From NCBI GenBank assembly GCA_021234155.1, contig JAJEKV010000002.1:28324262-28388261 (forward strand): a stretch of 64,000 nucleotides of DNA, in the 5' to 3' direction. A program made the position numbers and the translations under genes. Source of the DNA: Isoetes taiwanensis. Its lineage: Eukaryota > Streptophyta > Lycopodiopsida > Isoetales > Isoetaceae. A model generated the notes under the pieces. It was not told where the DNA came from. It saw only the letters and a list, made by a program, of their open reading frames with translations, and did no database searches. This document shows, in pieces, positions 1 to 14,152 of this stretch; within the stretch, counting starts at the first letter, position 1, and each line of letters starts with the position of its first letter.

Positions 1-1560
1 ACGTAGGTAGCATTGTGGGCCTCGCTCTAATGTGGGATTTATGTGTCGCTTGTAATGTGTTGTTTTGACTTGCTCCGAGCCCCGGAATCCCAAAGCTTGC
101 CGGAGAAACAAGCATCAAGGTAACATCTCAGCCGCCACGACCGCCTCTCTTTTCACCGGATGCACATGTGCTCCCCGACATTCCATCTAGTTAGCCAATT
201 GCACTCTTTTATCCTTCCAACAATTCTTGAGTCGCTTGGGTCCCATTACCACGTGATAAGCCAAGTGCGGTAGACGATCATCATCCATATTTACCACCTT
301 CGGAAATAGGCGATGTGTCTATCAAGGGTCATTGTCGGTGGCAGGAAACCCGTCTCCCCGCAACAAAATTTGATATGGGACCGTGGATTTCACTCCGAAG
401 TGCCCGTGCTAAGAAGGCCTTCTCGCACCTGTTCTAAGCCGCCCCAAGTAGCAAGGGACACCACCGGGCCCCGTGACTTCAACTCCGTTATAAAAGAACG
501 GGCTCTACCAATACCCTCGAACAGATGTGCCCGATGCCCCCAATCATATAGTTCTCGCTTCCTGGGTTATTGTTTTGCATTGCATAGAGTGCTTTCCACC
601 TTTCTTTGTCACACGCAATCTTATGGAAGTGTCCCAAAGATAGTGTAGAAGGAAACTCCACTCCCGGATACTTGTAGGTGGGTGTCACCTCCACTTGTTG
701 CCCTCGATAAGTGAATGAAGGGGCCTTGGATGGCGCGAGGATGAGATTAGGACCACCTTGGTCTTGGCCGATTGACGCTCATGTCCGTGGGGCTGGCGAA
801 TGTATCCGAGCATCTAAGTGAGACCGCATATCCTCCTGGAGTGTGAGCTAAGAGGTCAACATCGCCCGCATAGATGAGTTGTCTGATGACCTGATGCAAA
901 AGTTGGGTCCCGCCACCCCCATTGTCCATGAGCCAGTGTTCCAACTGGTCAATGTACAGACCAAACAATGTTGGAGAAAGAGGACATCCCTAGCGGACCC
1001 CAATACTGCTAGTGAATGGTTGTCCCGGCCATCCGCTGATCGGCATGTACAACTCTCGCATAACCCGTGATAATCGCATTTTGCATATCCACGGGAACCT
1101 CTAGTTGCCGCAATCTTTCCCATAACTTTTCCCGAGGCACGGTGTCAAAAGCCTTCGCAAAGTCAACAAAGCAACAATACAGGTCCCGCCGACGGTTTCT
1201 GCTATCCTCAACCAAAGTCCTCAATGTGAAGATATGATCAATGGTTGAATGCCGGGGCCTAAACCCCGCTTGTATGAGAGCTCGCACACACTGCTGCTTC
1301 CCCCCACAGTCAATGTTGCTCAATAATGCCGCCAGCGGTTTGGCAAACATCGAACCCGACCATGATTGTTCTGTAATTGGTTGGACTATGTGGATCTCTT
1401 GCCTTGTAAATGGGGACAACTCTGCTTGTGGTCCATCTGGCTGGGGAATCCTTCCTCAGAAGCGCTGCTGAACATAGTGGTTAGGACTGGTACCATGGGC
1501 TCCCCTTCCCACTTGAGCAACTCTGCCTGCATACCATCCAGGTCCGTTGCTTAAGGCAAT
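1..1560 (-). pseudogene. LINE reverse transcriptase fragment
   Basis: Remains of the reverse transcriptase of a non-LTR retrotransposon, the enzyme that copies element RNA into DNA at the target site. The frame at 1009-1419 carries motif A as FVDFAKAFDTVPREKLW, preceded by IDHIFTLRTLVEDSRNRR, which is typical of the LINE fingers/palm. The frame at 747-968 carries the motif C region as LIYAGDVDLLA, where YADD is usual. The frame at 488-694 continues into the thumb-like part (TYKYPGVEF). The pieces are in three frames, so the copy is frameshifted and cannot make one protein as written. Its 3' part runs off the left edge. Positions 60-120 resemble 24760-24827, linking it to the LINE 3' fragment there. 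Family recognition is firm; clade is not assigned. Confidence 0.85.
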
Positions 1561-2378
1561 GAAACTATGACTCGGCCCTTAGGCCAGACAATCAAATCAA
1601 ACTTTAAATTAATAACAATAGAATTCCTTATCCATAAAAAAACCATGAAACTAGCAGAATTGCAAGGTTGAGAACAAGGCTAGATAGATGGATTTGAGTT
1701 GGAATTTTAATTGTAGTAATGTGAATTTCAGTGGCATGCGAAGAGAATATGTATTAATATATGAGTGTTACATTGGGCGTCCGGGGGTTGAGGTTAGGGT
1801 GTTGTAGGGTAAGGCATGAAATGCAGTAGTATGTGAAGAGAATATGTTCTAATATATGAATCTTACACTGGGCATCCCGAAATGGGACCATCACAAAAAA
1901 AAAAAAAAAAAAAACCGCGTCCCGATGGCATTTGGGGAATGTACGGAACTCCCTTGTATGACAAAGTGGAGATCAGTGTTGTTTACGTACTCATATTTTA
2001 CGTTTACATACGTCCCGTACCCTCCTCACAGTACTATACGTACTATACCTATAAGTTGACAGGTCAAATTGAGCTCTTCTTTTATTAATACCGTACTTAA
2101 CGAAGTAATACGTACAGTACGTATGATACGTACTTTAAAAAAAAAAACGTCCAAATGACATTAGATCAATAGAATTGGTAAAATTATATATTAGGAAATA
2201 TACATTATTATGTATTATTGAATAGGAGTAAAAAACACATTAGGAGACTTTAGACATTAGGGAAATTATCGCTTTCGGCTTAAGAGCAGTGATCGAGCTA
2301 TCTGGCGGCAAGTGGCCTCCTGTATTCCACTGCATATTCCTGTTCTCCCCCAGGGAGGGGTGGTCTTTCAAATTTGGA
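1561..2378. other. Non-coding AT-rich stretch
   Basis: No convincing gene. It holds a poly-A tract at about 1894-1913 and a tract rich in TACGTA-like palindromic words at about 1985-2135. A similar TACGTA-rich tract occurs at about 26265-26390. The short open frames here have no recognisable protein features. Confidence 0.6.
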
Positions 2379-4200
2379 CCTCCTAAAAGCAACCATTTGG
2401 CCAGCCTGAACATCAGGTTTAAACTTGTCCTTTGCAATAAGCATCAAGTTGTTCCAACATCTATATCTGGAGACTAATAATGTAGCAAATAGTATTTTAA
2501 TTACAAGTTTGCTCTTTCCTAGAACAGACTCTTGCTAGAAAGCATATCTAACATAATAATAGTTTAAAAAAAACCCATTTATATGCTGCCTTTGTCATTG
2601 TAAACTCCATAGTAACGAGCTTCCGCAAAAAAAGTGAGCAATATCTCCAACATTCTTCCAGCCAAATCCAACTACAAAAGCAAAGGGAACAATGGGAAGA
2701 AAATCCCGTACCCTCACAACCAATCAAGACCAAGTTAGCGTGAAAACGGTATCAGGGCAAGGGCCAAAAGGTACATTGGGATTTTCAGTTCATCACTGAT
2801 TACCCATTGTGCCTTTTGCCCTTCTAGCCAAATTTAACTAAAAGAATAAAAGGAGAGATTTTATGCAACTGCTCAAACAAGTGTACATTCTGTAACAAAT
2901 AGATTGCTGCTGCTATCTATGCATTTATATCAGGGCATTGCATGCTACGGTTCTACATATCAACCCCAGCAACAATACATGTGTGGCTTTTTGTTTTTGT
3001 CTGCAATACTCTTGTCCAGGAAGAGTATGCTATTATTCTGAAGAGCATAAATTGCTCTTGCAACATATGTATTTAAGTGACAGTATTTGCCTGCTAGAAT
3101 CCTAACAAACAACTTCTAGAAATAAGAAACTAGAAGTTCTTATTTAGTGAATCGAATACATTCCATGTATATTGTAGAAGAATGAATTCAAAAACATATT
3201 ATAAAAACCTGAATATAATCCGGAGACTATGAAGGATGTGATCATCTGTATCGTCCTCCGAGCATATGCAGAATGAAGTGAGCATCTATAAAATACTCCA
3301 GGTGTATGCAATGTACTCCAGGCCTTCTGTTTTGGAGACTTATTGTCAACGGCATCTGCTGGGTCCTCTTGGTATTTCGAAATGAAGCCCAACCGTAAAT
3401 GGAATTTGGAAAGTCTATCAAGCTTCTACATGGCCCTCCAGGCATTTTAAAATGGAGCTCTGCTATAGAACATCTGCTAAATCCATCGGATCATCTTCTT
3501 GGATCTTTAAATGGTGACGAAATTTCGTTCAAGCCTGCTTGGCTCAACGTCTGAAGATATGAAAACATGGAGCAGGGCTCAACAAATTCAGGCGCTTTCG
3601 GGAATCGGCTCCCAGAACAGAGCATTTTCATATCTGGCTCCTGGCCGCTGCATGTAGCCGCCCAAGGTTAGGGTATCCGCTTGCTATTTTCATTCTCGAC
3701 CCTATTTTTAGGTCTAAAGAGTCTTTGCCATAAACTTTGGCTGCACTAAAAAATAAAGCATATTGTATACTCAAAAACTTGCAAAAAATCCCATTATATG
3801 GAGAAAACCCATATGCCATAGCAAACTCCTAGGCAAGATGTAGAAAAATCTTCCATGATGGCATCATGAGGTATATGCCTGAAGGATACTCCTTCAGTGC
3901 AATGCCCGTTTGCACAATCATTTGGTATATAATTTATATCCATGTCCAAATGCAAATTCTAAGAAATTTCTTTATGAAAAGTGTTTATCTTTGAGAAAAA
4001 AGCACCTTAGACTAAATTTGTAGCTAATAGCCTTTATCCAAAGATAGATTAATCTAGTTAATCATTGCCATAATGGGTATTTACCTTAGAATTGCCATAA
4101 GACAAACATGTCCTGCACATTTGCTCAGTTCTAACCAGCAAAATTGCAACTCCAAGTTAAATCATTTGATTAAATGCACCCAATAGTGAATATCAATAAA
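2379..4200. repeat. Segmental duplication A, copy 1
   Basis: About 1.82 kb that reappears at 5271-7082 in the same orientation with high identity. It starts at cctcctaaaagcaaccattt and ends at an A-rich tatcaataaaa. The differences between copies are concentrated at CAG/CTG sites, for example around 2935, 3000, 3595 and 3640 against 5810, 5880, 6470 and 6515. It includes one copy of the recurring module near 2709-2830. No reading frame is both long and conserved, so it looks non-coding, possibly intronic. Confidence 0.9.
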
Positions 4201-5270
4201 AAAAACCCTACCACCTACCGTGGAATGAGGGTAAACACACCTTGATAATATCAATCTGTGACCATGGGGAGAGCTAACCCCCACTGCCACAGCAGGGGTT
4301 AAGCCTCATCCCATAATTTAAAGCAGAAGGAGATTCTAGATTTAGAACATACCTTGTTAATGGAGTTTTTAGAAACTAGAGCACCAACTAGAGCACCACT
4401 GTGTTGTCGTGTGCTGTCATATTGACATAATTATATAGCCACCTGACAGCCAACTGGCATATTGCAGCAGCACTGTGCTGTCATATTGACAAATTTGTAT
4501 AACCAACTGGCATTTATAAGTATAGTAGGCCTGGTGGCCAACACTATCTTTGTTTGTTCTTGCAAGTTATTGCAATGAAATTATGCCACTCCATGTTGGA
4601 GGTATAATCTCATATTCTCATCTTTACGTGTATCATGTATGTGGTATGACTTCATACTCATCCTCTTCATGACATGCATCCTGCATAAGTATATCATAAC
4701 AAAAATGTAACTCTGTAAATCAATATTTAAATCAAAATTTTGTCAACCAAAAATATCAATGCATCCAGCCATATACTTTACTTTTCCTAAGTTGCAGCTT
4801 AGGACAGCATAAATGCTCATACAACTAGCCAATAGGTAGAGGACAACACCGGCTATTTCCAGTGTGATGAAGTATCTAAAAAAAACCCGGCCTGAACTAG
4901 TAAACCTAGACCAGACATCTGCCTCAGTCAATCCCTTGGCAGTATTATCATCCTACTACCAGTATGAGCATTTCTGGCATATTATCCTTTTACTTATACT
5001 TTCATAGTCATTCATTATAGTTTCAGTCAATATAGCCTTTTTTTTTCCTGAAATGATAAGAGAATCATATAATTTCAACATCAGTGCAAGTAGCAATTCA
5101 AACTTGACAATTATAGTATATATGAGAATGAAAAACACAGCCTAAGCCATTTGTCAATAGCACATTTGTGTCTATAAAGTGAGTACATATCCATTTTGAT
5201 CAGCATATAACTGTTATTAATTTATAAGAGTAGAAACATAAAGGTGAACTCAACCTTTAGCAATTCCAAG
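4201..5270. other. Unique non-coding spacer between A copies
   Basis: AT-rich sequence with no supported gene. A short poorly conserved match to the start of duplication B (A-run, then a cagtcaatccc-like word) lies near 4880-4960, so it may contain a decayed B unit. Confidence 0.5.
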
Positions 5271-7082
5271 CCTCCTAAAAGCAACCATTTGGCCAGCCTG
5301 AACATCAGGTTTAAACTTGTCCTTTGCAATAAGCATCAAGTTGTTCCAACATCTATATCTGGAGACTAATAATGTAGCAAATAGTATTTTAATTACAAGT
5401 TTGCTCTTTCCTAGAACAGACCATATCTAACATAATAATAGTTTAAAAAAACCCGTTTATATGCTGCCTTTGTCATTGTAAACTCCATAGTAACGAGCTT
5501 CCGCAAAAAAAGTGAGCAATATCTCCAACATTCTTCCAGCCAAATCCAACTACAAAAGCAAAGGGAACAATGGGAAGAAAATCCTGCACTGCAGCCCAAT
5601 CAAGCACTCGTTAGCTTGAAAATCCAGTATCGGGGCAAGGGCCAAAAGGTACATTGGGATTTTCAGTTCATCACCGACACCCATTGTGCCTTTTGCCCTT
5701 CTAGCCAAATTTAACTAAAAAGAATAAAAGGAGAGATTTTATGCAACCGCTCAAACAAGTGTAAATTTCAGAACAAATAGATTGTCTTTGCTATCTATGC
5801 ATTTATATCGTGGCATTGCATGCTACGGTTCTACATATCAACCCCAAAGAACAATACATGTGTGGCTTTTTGTTTTTGTCCGCAATACTCTTGTCCAGAA
5901 GAGTATGCTATTATTCTCAAGAGCATAAATTGCTCTTGCAACATATGTATTTAAGTGATGATTTTGCCCCGCTAGAATCCTAACAAACAACTTCTAGAAA
6001 TAAGAAACTAGAAGTTCTTATTTAGTGAATCGAATACATTCCATGTATATTGTAGAAGAATGAATTCAAAAACATATTATAAAAACCTGAATATAATCCG
6101 GAGACTATGAAGGATGTGATCATCTGTATCGTCCTCCGAGCATATGCAGAATGAAGTGAGCATCTATAAAATACTCCAGGTGTATGCAATGTACTCCAGG
6201 CCTTCTGTTTTGGAGCCTTATTGTCAACGGCATCTGCTGGGTCCTCTTGGTATTTCGAAATGAAGCCCAACCGTAAATGGAATATGGAAAGTCTATCAAG
6301 CTTCTACATGGCCCTCCAGGCATTTTAAAATGGAGCTCTGCTATAGAACATCTGCTAAATCCATCGGATCATCTTCTTGGATCTTTAAATGGTGACGAAA
6401 TTTCGTTCAAGCCTGCTTGGCTCAACGTCTGAAGATATGAAAACATGGAGCAGGGCTCAACAAATTCAGCGCCGAATCGGCTCCCCGTAACGAGCAGGCG
6501 TTTTCATATCGGCTCCCGTCACCGCATGTAGCCAAGTTTAGGTATCCGCTTGCTATTTTCATTCTCGACCCTATTTTTAGGTCTGAAGAGTCTTTGCCAT
6601 AAACTTTGGCTGCACTAAAAAATAAAGCATAGTGTATACTCAAAAACTTGCAAAAAATCCCATTATATGGAGAAAACCCATATGCCATAGCAAACTCCTA
6701 GGCAAGATGTAGAAAAATCTTTCATGATGGCATCATGAGGTATATGCCTGAAGGATACTCCTTCAGTGCAATGCCCTTTTGCACAATCATTTGGTATATA
6801 ATTTATAGCCATGTCCAAATGCAAATTCTAAGAAATTCCTTTATGAAAAGTGTTTATCTTTTAGAAAAAAGCACCTTAGACTAAATTTGTAGCTAATAGC
6901 CTTTATCTAAAGATAGATTAATCTAGTTAATCATTGCCATAATACCACCTAATGGGTATTTACCTTAGAATTGCCATAAGACAAACATGTCCTGCACATT
7001 TGCTCAGTTCTAACCAGCAAAATTGCAACTCCAAGTTAAATCATTTGATTAAATGCACCCAATAGTGAATATCAATAAAAAA
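5271..7082. repeat. Segmental duplication A, copy 2
   Basis: Second copy of the 2379-4200 segment, direct orientation. It includes a module copy near 5590-5710. Compared with copy 1, CAG or CTG is often replaced by CG, CCG or CGG, while flanking bases are unchanged. A small insertion (accacctaa) near 6945 is specific to this copy. No gene is supported. Confidence 0.9.
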
Positions 7083-7102
7083 AAAAATAAAATAAAAAAA
7101 AA

Positions 7103-8441
7103 ATCCAGTCCACACTAGCCATAGCAAAAGCTTACTAGCATGACATCTACTCAGGTCAATCCCTGATGTAGTATTATCAGTCCATACTAGGATCATGATC
7201 CTTGATGGCACTGCTATCTTTAGACATCAAGTTCTTAGTCCATAACCTATGTTTAACCGTATCCAATCTTTTTTCCAAAAACAGATATCACAATAGACCA
7301 TATGATTAAGAACAACACCACTGTACTGTTCTATCATTCTTTGAGCAATTAAATGTTGACAGATCAATCTATTATGCTCAAGCTATTTTATAAAAAGTAT
7401 TCATAACACAAGCACTTTCGATACAAAAACTCTCATATATTATGTGCCAAGGGGAATTTTCATTTCAAGGCTTTAAAATTGCCCTTAAAAGCTGCCAATG
7501 TCTAATAAAATGACAGACATATTTTGAAACAAGAGAGATAAGTAAGGATCAGAGCTAAAGAACAACTGTAATGTTAGCAGATCACATATCTGCCTGCAGA
7601 TCTGCAGTCCCATTATTGTAAATATCAGAGCTTGAAAAAATAAAATGATATTACTTGACATGTATCTTTTGATGTAGATAATGTAGAAAAGCTTCTCTAC
7701 TTGTGCAAATTCGTCCATCATCATAAGTAAAGATTAAAGAAATTTGTCATATAGAATTTGGATGGAAGCACCTTCCAATATATGTTACTCGTCCATTCTT
7801 CAGCAAAAACTAATTCCACAAGCAAAGAAAGACACAAAGGGAAGAGAAGCCTGGTACCTGTAGCCAATCAATACTACGTTAGCATGAAAATGGTAATGTA
7901 GCAAGGGCCAGAAGGTACAATAGGCTTCTCGGTTCATCACCGGTCACCATTTGTATCCTCTTTGCCCATTAATTAAAGAAAGCAAGAAAATGGATTGTAA
8001 AACGAATTTGTAGACTGAAATATACGGATATTATCAAATGTATATGACCGAATGAACAAAATAAATCTATTTAATCTTTAGTTACTGCAGAAACATGCTA
8101 TCACGGTAGAGCAAAAAACAAGAATTTTGCCCATGATAATCACATAGCTCTTGGATTTAGAAAACAGATAGCAAACCTTTTTGCATGTCTTCATATGCTT
8201 AGTATAAGAGCATCGTCCATACTATGGTCATACCCTTGTGCCTCATACAAAGGGCGCCTCATGCAAGAGCATCGTGCATACTATGAGTAAGGCTCTGCCT
8301 CATGGCAAAGGGCTTTACAAAAATGCTGTAACCTGTGTCTGATTTAAACGGGCATCTATATAATCTTTATACTGCCCTGTATCACGCGGGAAAAACCACT
8401 TGTGTGGGCTGTGGCTATTTGCACAGTCTAATGCTCAGGAT
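7103..8441. repeat. Segmental duplication B, copy 1
   Basis: About 1.34 kb directly following an A-rich tract (7077-7102), nearly identical to 14149-15492. It starts at tccagtccacactagcc and holds a module copy at about 7858-7960. All three full copies start just after a poly-A run, which suggests they share one original boundary. No protein-coding signal is conserved among copies. Confidence 0.9.
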
Positions 8442-9121
8442 TTTTTGATCCAAAGCCTTTAAGTCCGTTTATACCAAGAAAAACAGACCTAAGCCCTTTA
8501 AGTCCAGTTTTGGAAATAAAAGACTTTCAAATGCAGCCTTGGACTAGATCCAGGTGACGATCCAACCCAAGCAATGATTTGAGCTTGAAAAAACCATCTC
8601 ATAGAGGCTAAAAAAACTCAATGTACAAGAAAAACATCCAGAAATAAGATGATAAAAAAGATAAGGAGTTAGCTAAATCAAGATTAAACACAGCCAAATA
8701 CTGAAAGCCATCTTTTAGAACCAAGTAACATTTTTAGGATCATGACACGTGAGTAGAGCAAGTCACAGATTTACTCAAATACCTTAAATAGGAGCTTGCA
8801 ATAAAGACAAATCTGAAATTTAAATATAAGAGAGTGCACCATATTATCCATAATGTTTGGAGCTTACAAAGTACAACTTAGAATATTAATGACGTAATCT
8901 TGCAAGTCCAAGACTATTTTATAATAACATATATGAAGCAAGAAGTTTAAAAGAATTTTAAGCCACCTATTGTGGTGAACAGCAGTACATAACAAATTAA
9001 ATCATAGAAAAGTTGATAAATGTCACCAAGACGCTAACATCCAAATATAAATGCTGTAGATTTGAGCAGTATTCCTTGCTCGTTGAACACCATGAAAAAT
9101 ACCACATGGAGGGAAAGATTC

Positions 9122-9230
9122 GGTTACCTGCAGTGGAACCAAATGCAAGTTAGCCTAAGAAGGGTAAATGCATAAGCCACAAACAGGTAAGCAATGAATC
9201 ATTCTGGCTTAACGCCCTTCACCATTAATT
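9122..9230. repeat. Recurring ~110 bp module, diverged copy
   Basis: Member of a dispersed family also seen near 2709, 5590, 7858, 11464, 14908, 17846 and 24905. Shared features read on the minus strand: TGGTGA near the left, ATTG..TACCT in the middle, CTAAC, then TTGG.TGCAGGTAACC. On the plus strand the same block has CAG|GTAAGC at 9184-9192, a good splice-donor look. Function unknown; not recognisably coding. Confidence 0.6.
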
Positions 9231-11463
9231 AAAAAATCAGTCTAAAATATGATACTGTAGAAACAAAGCAGAAAAGAAGGTTGATACAATATATAAAATC
9301 TTTCAAGAAAGCTTCCATTGTTAAGTCAAAACGAAGTCAATAGCCATATACGTGACCATATACAAATTACTTGTTAGGACTTTAGCTAGTAACATCAACA
9401 GCAGCGCCATAAGTCACCTCAAACTTATGGTAAGGTAAAGATCTTCCAACCGGCTTATTTCATATCCATAGTACTTCCTTAAATATAGATCTATTAATGC
9501 TTAGCTATATATTTGGATCAAAAGACCCCTAGAACTCTGTTGATACTAGCATAAAACATAGGTTCAGATATTTTTACAAACAATAACAGATCAGACCCAA
9601 CCCCTAGACATCTAAGCTGGAGATAGGCTACAGAGTATATTAAGGTTAAGAAAGAGACATCTGGAAAAAACTTCAAGACAAGCAAACATTCTAAATAAGA
9701 GAGAATGACTCAGCATGAATAGATTAACAAGTTAATGGAAAGAAGAGCCCTATATAAACTGAAGAACGGACCCAGTGAATCAAGACCAGAAATCTGAGAA
9801 TAAAGAATTCAGGGAAAAGAACCTGGTTCGTCATGCTTCCTGTCAAGATGATTAGGTCTTCCATGGCTGGGGCCGATTTTCCAGAAATATTGGGCAGAAT
9901 CACTGGTGCATCAAGGATCATATTAAGATAAACTGTCTCCATGATGGCAATCACCTGTTTATTTATAGCAGAGCTCCCTTTCCCCTCAAGAATAGAGGGT
10001 TTAGCAACACATTTGCTCATAGCCCAATCTAGGAAAGCATTGCGATGTCTGGAGTGCTACTTCCGGCCACTAATTTATAGAAAGAATAGAAAACTTGGAT
10101 TTCCGATAGTGAGGATCAGTCTGCTGATGTGAAGATGTACCATAGCCAGGCTGGGCAAATCCGTTAGGCGGCATGCGGCTACTTTCCTTCTTGTGCAGAT
10201 ATCTCTGGCAGTAAAACCCTAAGCCCTTTCAATCGTGGATATGGGCCACGTAGGCCATTTTTGAGACATTAGCTATTGGTATCTAGTTTTTTTGAATGTC
10301 AATTCGAATATTTAATATATGGCCCAAGGTCATACTTCATCATAACCACATCCAGTCCCATATAGATAAGTATCATAGAGAAATGTACCCTCAGTTTCAA
10401 CCAAGCAGTCTTAAGGTTTTATGCTTATTAGATAAACTCACATGTCAATACTTACACAAAAAAAAAAAAAAAAAAAAAATCCCCCCAGACTGTCAAGACA
10501 GCCCCCTTAGAGACCAACTTTTTGGAACTCAAAGACCATAAACATGCAGTCTTGGAAAAGACTAGGTGTAAGCCTAGACCAAGCCTTGATTTGAGAAGAC
10601 AAGTAGACCAATCATGAAGACCATTAACAAGATAAACTCTTAAAGAATTACTAAGACAAAGTTTAATAAAAACAGGCCAGTACTTTAGAGAAATACATAC
10701 GAGACGAAAAAGTAGACAAAGAGGAGACTTAAAAATAGATCATAGATACTAACCGAAAAACATAGGAAGATACAAAGATATTTAGCAAAAGAATTGACCA
10801 CAAGCTTATACGAGAAAACATGCAAAGGATACATACACCTAAGAGAAGAAAGGCTACAAGCAACATTAGAAATATCTTAACAATAAAGAGCAGAGACACA
10901 GATTATATTATACCAATGAAAAATGGTAAAGAAAAATACAAACATGAAAGGACCATTGCAAAAGACCAAGCAATATTAATAGAAGACCTAAGATATTTAA
11001 TGATTGTGATATAGCAAGCTTTAGACAAGATGAGCAACTATATTACCCTATGGCATGAGCAGAAAACCAAGGAATGAAGGAAATATGAAAACCCAACACG
11101 TAGAATAAACCTTTTGGTTGAAGCCATAACATAAGAAAAGAAAAAAGGCAAACAATTCTAATGAACAAGGGGAATATTTCATGTTGAGAAGATAAAATAC
11201 AAAAAGACAAAATCTAAGATAGAACAAAAGATAACACAGAAATTAATTATCAAGAGAAAGAGTAACTTAGAACATAAGATCCAAATACTGAGTTTATAAC
11301 AGCAAACTTGAAAATATATGAGTTTGCATTCAGCAACAGAGGTTTATGCAGTATAATAGCAGAATTTAAGTTTGTAGATATCACCAATTGTCATTCTTAA
11401 GAAAACTGAGTCCATATGCAGCAAAAAACTCAACCACATAGCATCATACGGAAGGATAAGCTC

Positions 11464-11568
11464 GGTTACCTGCACCAAACAATACACAAACAAGCATTAG
11501 ACATGGTTGTCATGTATTCGGTAGCAGGTAAACAATGAACTTATCCGGCTACTCGCCCTTCACCATAA
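11464..11568. repeat. Recurring ~110 bp module, diverged copy
   Basis: Same family as the block at 9122-9230, closest to it. It keeps GTGAAGGGCG, ATTGTTTACCT, and GGTGCAGGTAACCGAG on the minus strand. The flanks are unrelated to duplications A or B, so the module is older than those duplications. Confidence 0.55.
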
Positions 11569-13309
11569 ACAACTATGTTAATATGTAAATATGATAAACA
11601 ATAGGAACCTATTACATGGATGTAAAGTTAGAATAAGAAGGTGAACTTAAAACAGAAAGGCTGGATCATATCATTAGGTCATAATATACAAATGCAGCAA
11701 CTTTGCAGGAGTTAGGTAATAGGAGGAAGCTCCTAGAAACAAGGAGGACGCTCCTGGAAACAAAGAACATAACGAGCAAAGCAGAAACATAATCAAACTT
11801 TATGAGAGAACCAGCATAATCATAACCCATACAAGAGACCATAAAGTGGGTGTTAGAACATAATAGGGTCAGAAATCAGAATCTAGACGGTTATTTAGCA
11901 GATCTAGGATGCCTAGCAGTCTATTGTTCGACTAGAAGATATGAACTTATGGAGGGAATGCACTGGTAAAGACAGTAACTAGAAGTAGTAGGAAAAATAG
12001 AAGAACTCTGCTGGCACATAATCCTAAATTAAATTACCACGACCGAAGTGCAGAACAAAATATGCATGAAATACCATAGCAGAACTTAAAATGCAGAAAA
12101 AGTCTGAAGGATAGCGTGCAAACTGAAAGCCTAAAGCAATAAGGAACACATAAGAACAGACTAGACACTAATTACTGGAGGAAAGGAAGCTGTTGTAAGA
12201 CTGAAGGTAGCAGAATACATTATATTACCATTAGCAGAATAAATGAGATACACTAGGTAAATGGAGAAGAGAACATGTAAAAATAAGACAAATGAAAATA
12301 CAAGACCTAAGAAATTCTTTAATGTGTAGAGCAAGGGCTACATCATGAGAACCAATAAACAAAAGCAGAATGGCAATTGGATAGGTCACAGAGGTTAGAT
12401 TAGGCCATAATAAATTACTGAAGTTAAATTATATTACTGAATTCAAATTACGTTAATTAAGAAGATCCAGAAACGTTGAGGACGTTAGATTATAGGGAGC
12501 AGAGGATCTAGATGTCCAATTATGAATGAGAAGTTAGTATTCACACAAGAATAACAAGAATAACAGTTTAAAACCTGCAGGAGTGTAGGGTTAAAGTTTA
12601 ACAGGAAATATAAGGAGAACAATGAAAGATAGAGGAATGAATTTAAGAGAAAGAAAAAATCATGCTAAAACACTCATGCTAAAAAAGGAATACGAAATCT
12701 AACAAAAGAACAAGGAGCATAACAAACTGCAGACATCGAATATTAAGCAGAATTTTACTGGAAATAAACCAATGAAAATCATAGGAATAATGAAAGAAGA
12801 CAGAATATAATAGTAAGAGCAAGGGGCAAGAGGACAATGGACCTATAAATAAAATCAAAAGGTACAATGGACAAATAAACGAGATCAGATGGAACATTGG
12901 ATCTATAAGCTAGGGACATGCTATTGTAAATCAGAACAGAAAGGTTTGGATCAGACCTGCATGTTAAAATATATTATTGAAGCTACATTACAAAAGCTAA
13001 CTAACAAAAGGAAGGTTAAGAAAGAATAAGCCATAGAAATATGGGAAACCAAGGATACAGATATCTAATTATAGAAAGAAGAAAACAAGAACAACCCAGG
13101 GAACTAACGACAAAAAGGAGGACATGGAGATTAATGGTGACAGCAGTAAATGGGTTAAGGTGCAAATAACAGATCTACAAAAGAAACCCAAGTAACATAA
13201 TAGAAAGAAAATTTGAAACAGAGAGGTACAGAATAGAAACTGGAGGAGAATTTGGGTTTAAGGGAATAGGAAAGATCAACACAAAATAAATCTAAACCTT
13301 ATTTGCAGG

Positions 13310-13849
13310 ATCGTCAAGAGGAACTCCAGCAGGTAGAACGTTAGGGGTAACTTGAGAAGATAGATCAATAGTGGGAACACCAACATCTGGAACACTGGGA
13401 GCATTTGGAGCAACAGGATCAGTTGGGGCAGATAACTCAGGGATCTCCGGAGTGCAAGGAACTGACAAGGGAATTTGAGCTGCATCATGAGTAGAACTAG
13501 CTTCCCCCTCAAGATTTATGGGGTTTTTTGTTGATCCAGGCAACTTGGCAGGCCTGTGATAATCAAAGATCTTCCTTCTTTTTTCTGCTTTCAATTTCTC
13601 TTCCTGCATTTTGATCAGAGTTGCCTTATTGAAACCTCCTTTCCTTCTACCCATCAATTTATCAAAGCATGGCTTGCTCGCCAAAGCCAAAACAGGTGAA
13701 CCCAAAATGCAGAATGAAGAGACAATTTTAAGGAGAGGATACACAGAATTTCTTAGCTGGAAAATCATATAAATAACAAATCCAGATTGTCGCACATGGG
13801 TAAGCAACTGCCGATCTGTTAGACGTACATCAGCTGCCATCGTGAGCAC
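13310..13849 (-). CDS. Candidate 5' exon, unknown host or TE protein
   Basis: A 180-residue open frame, one of the few long ones in the left half. A likely internal start is MAADVRLTDRQLL at residue 4. A basic coiled segment follows (KMQEEKLKAEKRRKIFDY), then a long Pro/Ser/Val-rich, probably disordered tail. It ends at a plausible splice donor, AATAAG|GTTTAG near 13309, so it is best read as a first coding exon continuing leftward on the minus strand. No downstream exon could be joined with confidence. The protein family is not recognised, and codon-level conservation cannot be tested here. Confidence 0.4.
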
Positions 13850-14103
13850 CGTAGAGCCGTGAGGAGGAATGCGCTAACCCTAAAATGTGTTTAACCAGAA
13901 TGACGAAAGGGAAAAAAGGAGTATAATGGAAAAAAGAAAAAAGAAAAAATATGATATTAGGCATACATATTGAAATTATTCCAATTAAAAAAAAAAAACC
14001 AACCAAAGGGCCTATATAAAGGGAAGATCAAGTATAGGTACAGATAAGCTCTAACATTATGAGATAATGGTAATAATGCCTAAATGGACAAATGTAGTCA
14101 GTC

Positions 14104-14148
<45 letters not shown>
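13850..14148. other. Spacer ending in a long poly-A tract
   Basis: Possible 5' flank of the minus-strand frame at 13310-13849. It ends in an uninterrupted ~40-base poly-A run (about 14110-14149) directly at the start of duplication B copy 2. Confidence 0.5.

Positions 14149-14152
<4 letters not shown>

Larger units (their letters stand above)
8442..13309. other. Purine-biased non-coding region with two module copies
   Basis: The plus strand is strongly A/G-rich, especially 10550-13250, so the minus strand is T/C-rich as in long plant introns. Together with the minus-strand candidate exon at 13310-13849, this fits intronic sequence of a minus-strand transcript. A poly-A tract lies at about 10457-10479. 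Modules lie near 9122 and 11464. No reading frame with protein features was found. Confidence 0.5.

Noticed and set aside
2780-2810. Box C/D snoRNA genes in the recurring module (GTGATGA word)
   Set aside because: Not all copies keep the C box, and no D box with a terminal stem is found at a consistent distance.
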